Below, one piece after another: positions 1 to 7,314 of a stretch of 16,163 nt of DNA. Location: NCBI GenBank assembly GCA_023227685.1, contig JALNVG010000034.1:1-16163 (forward strand), in the 5' to 3' direction. The position numbers and the translations under genes are program-made. Each line of letters begins with the position of its first letter. Position 1 is the stretch's first letter. This DNA is from Bacteroidaceae bacterium. Lineage in GTDB: Bacteria; Bacteroidota; Bacteroidia; Bacteroidales; Bacteroidaceae. The notes under the pieces are model-generated. The model had not been told where the DNA came from, made no database searches, and was given only the letters and a program-made list of their open reading frames with translations.

Positions 1-1910
1 AAGATCAAAATTATCCTGGCACTAGCGCTTATGATCTTTTTTATGCTATAAAAACACGATTACCTTATTACTATCCAATGACTAATCCTGATGGTTCTAT
101 TGCCGAATATACAAATTCAGAAGCCAATCCATATGCAATGTTAACCAAAACGGGATATGCAGCAAATAAAAATAACACTTTAAATGCCACTGCTGGAGTT
201 ACTTGGGATATGAGCAAACTTGTTACCTCTGGATTGAGTACTACTGTTCGCCTTTCTTTTGATGCAGATAATTATCGCAATGTAACTCGTTCCAGGGGAT
301 ATAATGCTTATAAATATTCTATAGCAGAAACCGAAACTGATTTGTCAAAAGGTACTTATGCTAATGTAAGAACTGGAAGTGAAACCTTAGGTTATTCAGT
401 AAGCGCTAATGAAACACGCTACACATTATTAGAAGCTATGTTGAATTATAACCATAGTTTTGGCAAACACAATTTAACCGGATTATTAATGTATAATCAA
501 AGTAGCAAATTATTAGATGCTACTGATGCAATAAATGGCCTACCTTTTCGCAAACAAGGTTTAGTAGGGCGTTTAACTTATAATTATGATGGCAAATATT
601 TTGGAGAATTTAATATGGGTTACAATGGGTCAGAAAACTTCAAGAAAGGACATCGTATGGGGTTCTTTCCTGCTATTTCTTTTAGCTATGTACTTTCTGA
701 AGAAAACTTCATAAAAAATATTCAGGCTATTGATTTATTAAAGATTCGCTTTTCCTATGGACTGGTTGGTAATGATGATAACGGATCTCGCTTTTTGTAT
801 CAGAGTCAATGGACAACAGGATGGAAGGGATATAATTTTGGTCCAACAGGTAATGGATTAAGTTTATCTGGAGCTGGTGTCTATTCAACAGGTAATGAAG
901 ACGTAACTTGGGAAAAAGCAAAAAAATTGAACCTGGGTTTAGATCTGGATTTATGGAAAAGTGCTTTACATATGACTTTAGATGTATTTCATGAAAGACG
1001 GACAGATATTCTTTGTTCTCCAGGAACTATTCCTACTACTTGTGGCGTAACTTCCCTTCCTTCAATTAATGCGGGAATTGTAACCAATAAAGGTTTTGAA
1101 ATAGAATTAGAACATCGCAAAATCTTTCGTGATTGGGGATATTCTATTAAAGGTAATTTTTCATATGCAACCAACAAAATTATCAGTGCTGATGAACCCA
1201 ATAAATCAAATAAGCCCTGGCAACGTCGTTCCGGTACCCATATTGACGAAATGTATGGTTATATAGCAGAGGGCTTATTCCAGAATATGGATGAAATTAA
1301 TGATAAGAGTATAGCTAAAACAACAGCTTCCAACTTACAACCTGGAGATATTCGTTACAAAGATTTAAATAATGACGGCGTCATTAATGATGATGACCGT
1401 GGTTATTTAGGTAAAATTTCTACTCCAGATAAAATTGTAGGGTTATCATTAAGCGGAAATTGGAAAAACTTTGATCTTAGTATACTCTTCCAAGGTGCAC
1501 TAGGTGGATACACTTGGTTTAGTGGCTCTGCTATTTGGCCATTTGAATCAAAAGCTTCTGTTTCTAAAGATGTATTGAATAATTATTGGTCATCAAATAA
1601 TACCGTAGAGAAAAATAAAAAAGTCTTTTATCCTCGCTTATCGTCAGATCATAGTGATAATAATTTTATTAATTCTACTTATTGGCTGAAATCTAGTGAT
1701 TACCTTCGTTTAAAGAATTTGGAAATAGGATACCGCCTTCCCAAAGCAACTACTAGATTTTTAGGTGTAGAAGAATTCCGTTTTTACGCAAACGGCGTAA
1801 ATCTTATTACATGGGATCATATGAAAATTTTTGATCCGGAAGCACCAGGCGGTGCAGTTAATTATCCGCAAATGAAAGTTTTCAATCTTGGTTTTCATAT
1901 TTCATTCTAA
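1..1910 (+). CDS. SusC/RagA-family TonB-dependent outer-membrane transporter, C-terminal part (5' end outside window)
   Basis: The gene imports oligosaccharides or glycopeptides across the outer membrane with its SusD partner, using TonB energy. The reading frame is open from position 3 with no stop upstream, so the ATG at 78 is internal and the real start lies before the window. About 635 residues are visible; full SusC proteins are usually about 1000-1100, so the signal peptide, carboxypeptidase-like domain, plug and first strands are missing. What remains is beta-barrel: alternating aromatic/polar strands, the SusC-typical acidic calcium-like loop DLNNDGVINDDD (nt 1362-1397), and a C-terminal strand ending VFNLGFHISF with the terminal Phe expected for outer-membrane barrel insertion. 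It is followed after 21 bp by susD, the standard pairing. Family assignment is firm; the substrate cannot be read from the sequence. Confidence 0.95.
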   Translation, partial: DQNYPGTSAYDLFYAIKTRLPYYYPMTNPDGSIAEYTNSEANPYAMLTKTGYAANKNNTLNATAGVTWDMSKLVTSGLSTTVRLSFDADNYRNVTRSRGYNAYKYSIAETETDLSKGTYANVRTGSETLGYSVSANETRYTLLEAMLNYNHSFGKHNLTGLLMYNQSSKLLDATDAINGLPFRKQGLVGRLTYNYDGKYFGEFNMGYNGSENFKKGHRMGFFPAISFSYVLSEENFIKNIQAIDLLKIRFSYGLVGNDDNGSRFLYQSQWTTGWKGYNFGPTGNGLSLSGAGVYSTGNEDVTWEKAKKLNLGLDLDLWKSALHMTLDVFHERRTDILCSPGTIPTTCGVTSLPSINAGIVTNKGFEIELEHRKIFRDWGYSIKGNFSYATNKIISADEPNKSNKPWQRRSGTHIDEMYGYIAEGLFQNMDEINDKSIAKTTASNLQPGDIRYKDLNNDGVINDDDRGYLGKISTPDKIVGLSLSGNWKNFDLSILFQGALGGYTWFSGSAIWPFESKASVSKDVLNNYWSSNNTVEKNKKVFYPRLSSDHSDNNFINSTYWLKSSDYLRLKNLEIGYRLPKATTRFLGVEEFRFYANGVNLITWDHMKIFDPEAPGGAVNYPQMKVFNLGFHISF

Positions 1911-1931
1911 ACAAATTAAAAAATTATAGCT

Positions 1932-4010
1932 ATGTTGAAAAATTATATATCAAAAATTTCTGCAATTTTATTCTTAATAGTTTGCATACTAGTATCTTGT
2001 GACTATTTGGATGTTGTTCCAGCAGAAATAGTAACAGAAGATAAAATATTTAACGATATTACTTTGGCTCAACAAGATTTAGGATCAATGTACCATGATA
2101 TATTAAAATGGACTGAACAAAATAGTGATACACGGATCCTTAGAGATGGTCCTTTTAATTGGACGGGGTGTGCAGGCGATGAAATGATTGATCATTGGGG
2201 CACTACTGATCCGACTACTTATTTTAAACTTAGCGGATTAACAACAAGTTACAATCCTCTTGGTGATTGGAGTTGGAACTATGCTTTAATTCGTAAAGCA
2301 ACAAATTTTATTAATAAAATAGAAAGTGTTCCTTTGACTCAAAGCCAACAACATACTTACGGAACAAAAGTAAAACAATTCAAACAAGAAGCCCGCTTCT
2401 TGCGTGCATATATGTACTTTGATTTACTTCGTCAATATGGTGCTGTTCCATTAATAACCGATGTTGAAAACATCTCAAACCCTGAGGAAACAAAAGTTTC
2501 TCGTGCTCCAGTAGATACAATCGTTAATTTTATTTGCAGCGAATTAGATGAAGCGGCCTCCGTATTACCTGATACTTGGAGCGATGCAACAAACTATGGA
2601 CGTATTTCCAAAGCTGCATGTTTAGCTCTGAAAGCTCGTACTTTACTATATGCAGCTAGCCCTCTCTATAACGGAAATAGCATGTATAAAGATATTAAAA
2701 ACACAGATGGTACTCAGTTATTTCCTCAAACATATGATAAAGAATTATGGAAAAAAGCTGCCGATGCTGCACAAGCTGCGATTGATTGTTGTTTAGGCGC
2801 GAACATTATACTATCGGAAAATGGTACAAATGCTATTAATAATTATGAAAACATTTTCTATAACAATTCATCCAATTCAGAATTTATCTTACCTAGCATA
2901 CAGACATACGGCATCTATGAAGATGTTAGTTGCAATTCACATGCAGATGATAAAGGTGGTTGGGGTCGTTTTTCAATTATGCAGAATCAAGTAGATGCTT
3001 ACGAAACTGCCGATGGATATTTACCATTTAAAATGGATGATGATGGATGTATAATTTATGACAACAATGGAGAGCCAACAGTAAACCCAGAATCGGGATA
3101 TAATGAAACAGGATTTACTCATGTTGACCAATTATGGGATGGAACTTCATGGCAACCTTGTACTAATATCTATAATGATTTAGATGGCAACTTGGTTAAA
3201 GATATGGGAAAATATGATTTGTATAATATGTATGTAAATAGAGATCCTCGTTTTTATGCTTCTCTGACATTTCAAGGAGCTAAATTCAGAAACGAGACTG
3301 AAGACATTAAACGGTGCTATCATTTTGCCTATTGGAGAAATCTAGAATCATATACTTATTATTGGGTTGACGGCTATCCTAATGTAAATACCAACAACGA
3401 AACCGGATATGGGTTACGTAAATTTATGAATCCTACAGCAGATATTAAAAATTGGATAGGAACAAGTTCTAATTTTCCACTTTTCCGCTTATCCGAACTT
3501 TATTTAATAAAAGCAGAAGCTTTAAATGAGTATTATGATACACCGAATTCAGATATTTATGATGCCATTAATAAAATCCGCACACGCGTCAATATGCCCA
3601 GATTACCCATTACTTCAGAAGATAAAACAAAAATAGGTATGCGTAAACGAATACGTAATGAACGCCGCGTAGAATTATTTTTTGAGGGGCATCGATTCTG
3701 GGATGTACGTCGTTGGCTGGTAGGAGATAGATGCTTTGGTATACCCAACTACCGCATGAATTCACAACCTACAGAAAGTAAAATTTTAGCAAAAGCGAAA
3801 GAATTAGGTTATGTATCTATGACTGATCATGCAAGTGATTCTAATTATTCATGGGATAGAGTTTGGGATTCAAGAGATGTCGGATTACAACTATATTATA
3901 AGCGCACAATTGATGTAAAATGCGTATTCTCTGATAAAATGTATTTATTCCCCATTCCACAAGACGATATAGATAAAGATCCAAATTTGGTACAAAACTA
4001 TGGTTGGTAA
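1932..4010 (+). CDS. SusD/RagB-family surface glycan-binding lipoprotein
   Basis: This is the outer-membrane lipoprotein that caps the SusC channel and captures substrate at the cell surface. The N-terminus is a hydrophobic signal peptide ending in the lipobox LVSC, with Cys23 as the predicted lipidated residue, followed by the typical DYLDVVP. The helical TPR-like core includes AYMYFDLLRQYGAVPLI. The C-terminal SusD signature is clear: FRLSELYLIKAEA around residue 517-530 and ERRVELFFEGHRFWDVRRW around residues 575-595. At 692 residues it is longer than a typical SusD (about 500-600), with the extra length probably in the loop-rich middle (roughly residues 320-480) that forms the ligand surface. 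It starts 21 bp after susC and is followed by a stem-loop. The ligand is not identifiable from sequence. Confidence 0.95.
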   Translation: MLKNYISKISAILFLIVCILVSCDYLDVVPAEIVTEDKIFNDITLAQQDLGSMYHDILKWTEQNSDTRILRDGPFNWTGCAGDEMIDHWGTTDPTTYFKLSGLTTSYNPLGDWSWNYALIRKATNFINKIESVPLTQSQQHTYGTKVKQFKQEARFLRAYMYFDLLRQYGAVPLITDVENISNPEETKVSRAPVDTIVNFICSELDEAASVLPDTWSDATNYGRISKAACLALKARTLLYAASPLYNGNSMYKDIKNTDGTQLFPQTYDKELWKKAADAAQAAIDCCLGANIILSENGTNAINNYENIFYNNSSNSEFILPSIQTYGIYEDVSCNSHADDKGGWGRFSIMQNQVDAYETADGYLPFKMDDDGCIIYDNNGEPTVNPESGYNETGFTHVDQLWDGTSWQPCTNIYNDLDGNLVKDMGKYDLYNMYVNRDPRFYASLTFQGAKFRNETEDIKRCYHFAYWRNLESYTYYWVDGYPNVNTNNETGYGLRKFMNPTADIKNWIGTSSNFPLFRLSELYLIKAEALNEYYDTPNSDIYDAINKIRTRVNMPRLPITSEDKTKIGMRKRIRNERRVELFFEGHRFWDVRRWLVGDRCFGIPNYRMNSQPTESKILAKAKELGYVSMTDHASDSNYSWDRVWDSRDVGLQLYYKRTIDVKCVFSDKMYLFPIPQDDIDKDPNLVQNYGW

Positions 4011-4036
4011 ATAATAATATAAAAATAATATAAGAA

Positions 4037-4063
4037 TGGGACACTCTTATTACAAGTGTCCCA
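4037..4063 (+). terminator. Stem-loop after susD (attenuator/partial terminator or mRNA stabiliser)
   Basis: A perfect 9-bp inverted repeat, TGGGACACT (4037-4045) and AGTGTCCCA (4055-4063), encloses a 9-nt loop. It lies 26 bp after the susD stop and ends 15 bp before the next ATG. The tract after it, CTCTTTAT, is only moderately T-rich, so full termination is uncertain. Bacteroidetes PULs often express susCD more strongly than the genes behind them, and a hairpin here could produce that difference by partial termination or by protecting the susCD mRNA 3' end. Confidence 0.65.
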
Positions 4064-4078
4064 CTCTTTATAAAAACC

Positions 4079-5479
4079 ATGTATTCAATGAAATTTAAAT
4101 TTATAAGACTAATATTACTACAACTGATTTTTTGTGTAAATGTGTTTGCATGTTCAAACAGAAATGATCCTACAGAGTCTAAACAACCAGAAACTCCTTC
4201 AACTTATATACTACCCTCAGGCAAAGCTATTTATATTCCACAAGATCTAATAAACAATGACTTTACTAAAGAAGATAGTCAATGGAGTTACTACCGTATG
4301 GCTTACTCAGATAATTTTGTTGTATTTTGGGAAAAAGGATTTGGTGATGACCCATCAACTACACCCAAACAAAATATGCAAGTAAATATACAAGACCTCT
4401 TAAAGAAAGCTGAACTATTTTATGGCGTAAATGTAAACAAACTAAAATTTGTAATTCCAGGACAATCGAATACAGACAAATTCAGAATGATGATATTTCT
4501 TAAATACCAAACAGAATGGCTAGCCACAGGTTCTGGATACGATGATGTAATTGGTGCTTTATGGGTTAACCCAAGTACATGCCAGCCCGTTGGCTCTACT
4601 ATCGCCCATGAAGTAGGACACTGCTTTCAATATCAAGTATATTGTGACAACAAAACAGGAGATCCGGGATACCGCTACGGCTTCGGTGACAATGGAGAAG
4701 GTGGTAATGCCTTTTGGGAACAATGCGCACAATGGCAATCTTTCAAAGTATACCCTGAAGAACAATTCACTAATTATTACTTCAATGAATATTTAAATAG
4801 CTGTAATAAGAATATTTTACATGAAACGCCACGATACGCAAATTATTTTATTCAAGATTATTGGTGCAGTAAACATGGAATGGATTTTATTGGCAAATTA
4901 TGGAGAATGGCTAAAAAGCCTGAAGACCCCGTAGAAACATATAAACGTATCACTAATATTGATCAAAAGACCTTTAATGATGAAATATTTGATGCTGCAC
5001 GTAGATTTGTTAACTGGGATATTGATTCTATTCGAGTATACGGTAAAAACTATAGGGGTCGCTCTCAATGCAAATTAAAAATATTAAGTGATGGTTATTT
5101 AACTATCGATTCAACTCAGTGTATCGAAAATTATGGCTATAATGTAATTACATTAGATACACCTTCCATGGCCACAACTGTAAGTGCAGATTTTAAGGGT
5201 ATGGCAGGAACAACCAAATATCGTAAGCTCAATATTGATAAAGCCGGATGGAGATACGGCTTCGTGGCATACCTCAAAGATGGCACTTGTACTTATAGCA
5301 ATATATTTTCTGAAAATGAAGGGAAAGCGGTTTTCAATTGTCCGACTAATGTGAGCAAACTATATTTCGTTGTAAGTGGTGCTCCTACTATTCATTGGCA
5401 TCATTCTTGGGACAATGATGATAGTAACGATGAACAATGGCCATATAAAGTAAAGTTTTATGGAACAAATTATAATTGA
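4079..5479 (+). CDS. Surface/periplasmic lipoprotein with HExxH zinc-metalloprotease motif (DUF6055-like)
   Basis: This is a lipoprotein predicted to be a zinc peptidase. Its signal peptide ends VFAC, with Cys25 as the lipidation site, followed by a Ser/Asn/Pro/Thr-rich linker. The motif HEVGH (residues 177-181) supplies two zinc ligands and the catalytic Glu178. A downstream FWEQCAQW places Glu214 as the likely third ligand, as in gluzincin-type metallopeptidases. The C-terminal ~130 residues (about 335-466) look like a beta-rich accessory domain. From memory it resembles proteins annotated DUF6055; I could not verify this. The start could also be Met4 (nt 4088). It follows susD after 68 bp containing the stem-loop, the position where PULs usually place a surface glycan-binding protein or surface endo-acting enzyme. 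A surface protease would suit a glycoprotein substrate. Peptidase activity is inferred from motif only; an inactive glycan- or peptide-binding protein is possible. Confidence 0.75.
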   Translation: MYSMKFKFIRLILLQLIFCVNVFACSNRNDPTESKQPETPSTYILPSGKAIYIPQDLINNDFTKEDSQWSYYRMAYSDNFVVFWEKGFGDDPSTTPKQNMQVNIQDLLKKAELFYGVNVNKLKFVIPGQSNTDKFRMMIFLKYQTEWLATGSGYDDVIGALWVNPSTCQPVGSTIAHEVGHCFQYQVYCDNKTGDPGYRYGFGDNGEGGNAFWEQCAQWQSFKVYPEEQFTNYYFNEYLNSCNKNILHETPRYANYFIQDYWCSKHGMDFIGKLWRMAKKPEDPVETYKRITNIDQKTFNDEIFDAARRFVNWDIDSIRVYGKNYRGRSQCKLKILSDGYLTIDSTQCIENYGYNVITLDTPSMATTVSADFKGMAGTTKYRKLNIDKAGWRYGFVAYLKDGTCTYSNIFSENEGKAVFNCPTNVSKLYFVVSGAPTIHWHHSWDNDDSNDEQWPYKVKFYGTNYN

Positions 5480-5503
5480 TCCATCGACATCATGATTCAA
5501 TAA

Positions 5504-5689
5504 AATTTTAATTATGGAATAGCAATAATACAAGATATTGCATGCGTAATTTTTTTAGAACAACATTATGATACAAGAACAACCATGAATATTACTGTTA
5601 TGTTTAATGATTATAAACTCTATAGGGTTCCTATTCTACATTTGGATTTGAATAAATCCAAGTTGATTGACGAGGCTCCTTATGAATAA
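5504..5689 (+). pseudogene. Possible C-terminal remnant of a deleted PUL gene
   Basis: The frame is open from the stop codon at 5501-5503 to a TAA at 5687-5689 (61 codons), with an ATG at 5585 that would give only 34 residues. The second half reads like real protein (ITVMFNDYKLYRVPILHLDL...), with alternating hydrophobic and polar residues suggesting a beta-rich C-terminal end. A new ATG follows 19 bp later, normal operon spacing, so this looks like the tail of a lost gene. I do not recognise the family. It could equally be chance open frame in AT-rich DNA or a tiny gene. Confidence 0.3.
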
Positions 5690-5708
5690 TTAAAAAACAG
5701 ATATAATA

Positions 5709-5936
5709 ATGAAAAATATGATTTTAGTATCAATGCCTGCAATAAATATAGATCTTTTTGCTTGCAAGAATGCAGAAGATAAAAAAGATATCCCTATGCC
5801 TGGAAAATCGTCTGAATACATTACCGATTATGATGACGGAGAGAACATTTATATCAATGTAAAAATAGCGATTGATAAGAAAGGATGGGAATATAAATCT
5901 CCAGAATATTTTAAAAGTAAATTCGTTTTTTTATAA
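5709..5936 (+). CDS. Short lipoprotein-like ORF, 75 aa, probably a truncated gene
   Basis: The start is plausible: ATG follows an A-rich stretch typical of Bacteroidetes translation starts. The protein begins with MKN and reaches a lipobox-like LFAC (Cys19), then turns charged (KNAEDKKD). The segment before the Cys (MILVSMPAINIDLF) is interrupted by Pro, Asn and Asp, so it is a poor secretion signal and looks eroded. After the Cys come about 55 acidic and aromatic residues with no recognisable domain, ending FKSKFVFL. It looks like the 5' end of a lipoprotein gene that lost its 3' part, matching the neighbouring fragment at 5504-5689. It may not be functional. A genuine small secreted protein is the alternative. 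Confidence 0.4.
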   Translation: MKNMILVSMPAINIDLFACKNAEDKKDIPMPGKSSEYITDYDDGENIYINVKIAIDKKGWEYKSPEYFKSKFVFL

Positions 5937-6000
5937 ATAGAAAAATTTAATACTTTTAATATCAATAAATAATCTTCCGACTATAAATTATTTTGAAACC

Positions 6001-7233
6001 ATGAACAATAAAATTATTTCTTTATTTTTTTTCTTGTTTTGTTATTATACTAATAATGGACAACTTGTCTATTCACAAACAAGACCAATTATATCGGACT
6101 CTGTATTTCAGTCTTTAGCTCCAACCCCGCCAATGGGATGGAATAGCTGGAATAAATTTGGCTGCAATATTAACGAAGATCTGATTATAAAAATGGCTGA
6201 TACAATGATTTCATCGGGAATGAAAGAGGCAGGATATAAATATCTTGTTATCGATGATTGTTGGCAAATATCCAGAGATCGTAACGGAAATATCCAAGCA
6301 GACCCAAAACGTTTTCCTCACGGAATAAAATATCTCGCCGATTATATACACAGTAAAGGATTAAAATTAGGAATTTATTCCTGCGCCGGTTCGCTAACAT
6401 GTCAAGGACGACCGGGCAGCCGAGGCTATCAATTTCAAGATGCAAGACAATATGCAGCATGGGGAGTTGATTATTTAAAATATGACTGGTGTAATAATGA
6501 AGAACAAAATGCCAAAGCTGCCTACAAAACAATGAGCGATGCTTTGAAAGAAAGTGGGAGACCAATAGTTTTCAGTATATGCGAATGGGGAGAAAACAAA
6601 CCATGGAAATGGGGAAAGGGCATCGGACATCTTTGGCGCATTACTCCGGACATAAGAAATGTTTATCAATGTAATTTCGACTGGGGCGGTTTAGGTATAA
6701 TGAATATTATAGATGCGGATGCAGAATTATATCCTTATGCTGGACCAGGACACTGGAATGACGCAGAAATGTTAGAAATAGGCAACGGAGGTATGAATAT
6801 AGATGAAAACATTACACATTTTTCGATGTGGTGTATGCTATCATCCCCCCTAATGGCTGGAAATGACTTAAGCAATATGGATAAAGAAACGAAAGACATT
6901 CTTACCAATGAAGAAGTTATAGCTATAGATCAGGATAAGAAGGGAGAACAGGCACGACGTTTTATGGATATGGGAAATAAAGAGATTTGGGTTAAATCTT
7001 TGTTCGATGGAGATATAGCCATTTGTTTCTTAAACCGGTCTGATTCTCCATGGAACTTAGATTATGACTGGAAACAACAAGTTATATATTTCGCCAACAA
7101 AATAAATTTTTGGAAAAACAATTATAATGTCAGAGATTTATGGAAACATACAAACATCGAAGATACAAAACACAATCTTAAAAGAAGAATCCCTTCTCAT
7201 GGTGTTTTTATGATACGACTTACTCAAAAATAA
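6001..7233 (+). CDS. Glycoside hydrolase family 27, alpha-galactosidase-type
   Basis: This is a retaining exo-glycosidase predicted to remove terminal alpha-D-galactose; GH27 also contains beta-L-arabinopyranosidase and isomalto-dextranase activities. A signal peptide (about residues 1-25, hydrophobic FFFLFCYY core) indicates export to the periplasm; no lipobox is seen. The (beta/alpha)8 catalytic domain opens with PPMGWNSWNKFGC at about residue 43. The substrate-binding pair Asp85-Asp86 sits in VIDDCW, the nucleophile is Asp162 in YLKYDWCNN, and the acid/base is Asp254 in GPGHWNDAEM. A C-terminal beta-sandwich runs from about residue 320 to 410. The length of 410 is normal and all key residues are present. 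It lies in the same orientation as susCD and the GH127/S9 genes, after a decayed stretch and 81 bp before GH127. Alpha-galactosidase is the most likely activity, but family membership alone does not prove it. Confidence 0.92.
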   Translation: MNNKIISLFFFLFCYYTNNGQLVYSQTRPIISDSVFQSLAPTPPMGWNSWNKFGCNINEDLIIKMADTMISSGMKEAGYKYLVIDDCWQISRDRNGNIQADPKRFPHGIKYLADYIHSKGLKLGIYSCAGSLTCQGRPGSRGYQFQDARQYAAWGVDYLKYDWCNNEEQNAKAAYKTMSDALKESGRPIVFSICEWGENKPWKWGKGIGHLWRITPDIRNVYQCNFDWGGLGIMNIIDADAELYPYAGPGHWNDAEMLEIGNGGMNIDENITHFSMWCMLSSPLMAGNDLSNMDKETKDILTNEEVIAIDQDKKGEQARRFMDMGNKEIWVKSLFDGDIAICFLNRSDSPWNLDYDWKQQVIYFANKINFWKNNYNVRDLWKHTNIEDTKHNLKRRIPSHGVFMIRLTQK

Positions 7234-7260
7234 AAATATGGTTATTAAACAAATAATACA

Positions 7261-7280
7261 TAAAATTCTTTGTAATTTTA
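7261..7280. repeat. Small AT-rich inverted repeat in the GH27-GH127 gap
   Basis: TAAAATT (7261-7267) and AATTTTA (7274-7280) form a perfect 7-bp inverted repeat around a 6-nt loop, in the 81-bp gap between GH27 and GH127. With only A:T pairs the hairpin would be weak, and such repeats are common by chance in DNA this AT-rich. It may mildly modulate expression of the last two genes or mean nothing. Confidence 0.3.
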
Positions 7281-7314
7281 CCTCAATCTTTATAATAATT
7301 AATGATATATAAAT

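Noticed and set aside
78..1910. ATG at 78 as the start of a 610-aa protein
   Set aside because: The frame is open to the window edge (from position 3) and the sequence before the ATG reads as the same SusC barrel, so the gene is cut by the window.
5951..5958. TACTTTTA as a -7 promoter box for GH27
   Set aside because: It has one mismatch to TAnnTTTG and only a T-run at the -33 spacing; in a stretch this AT-rich such matches are expected by chance.
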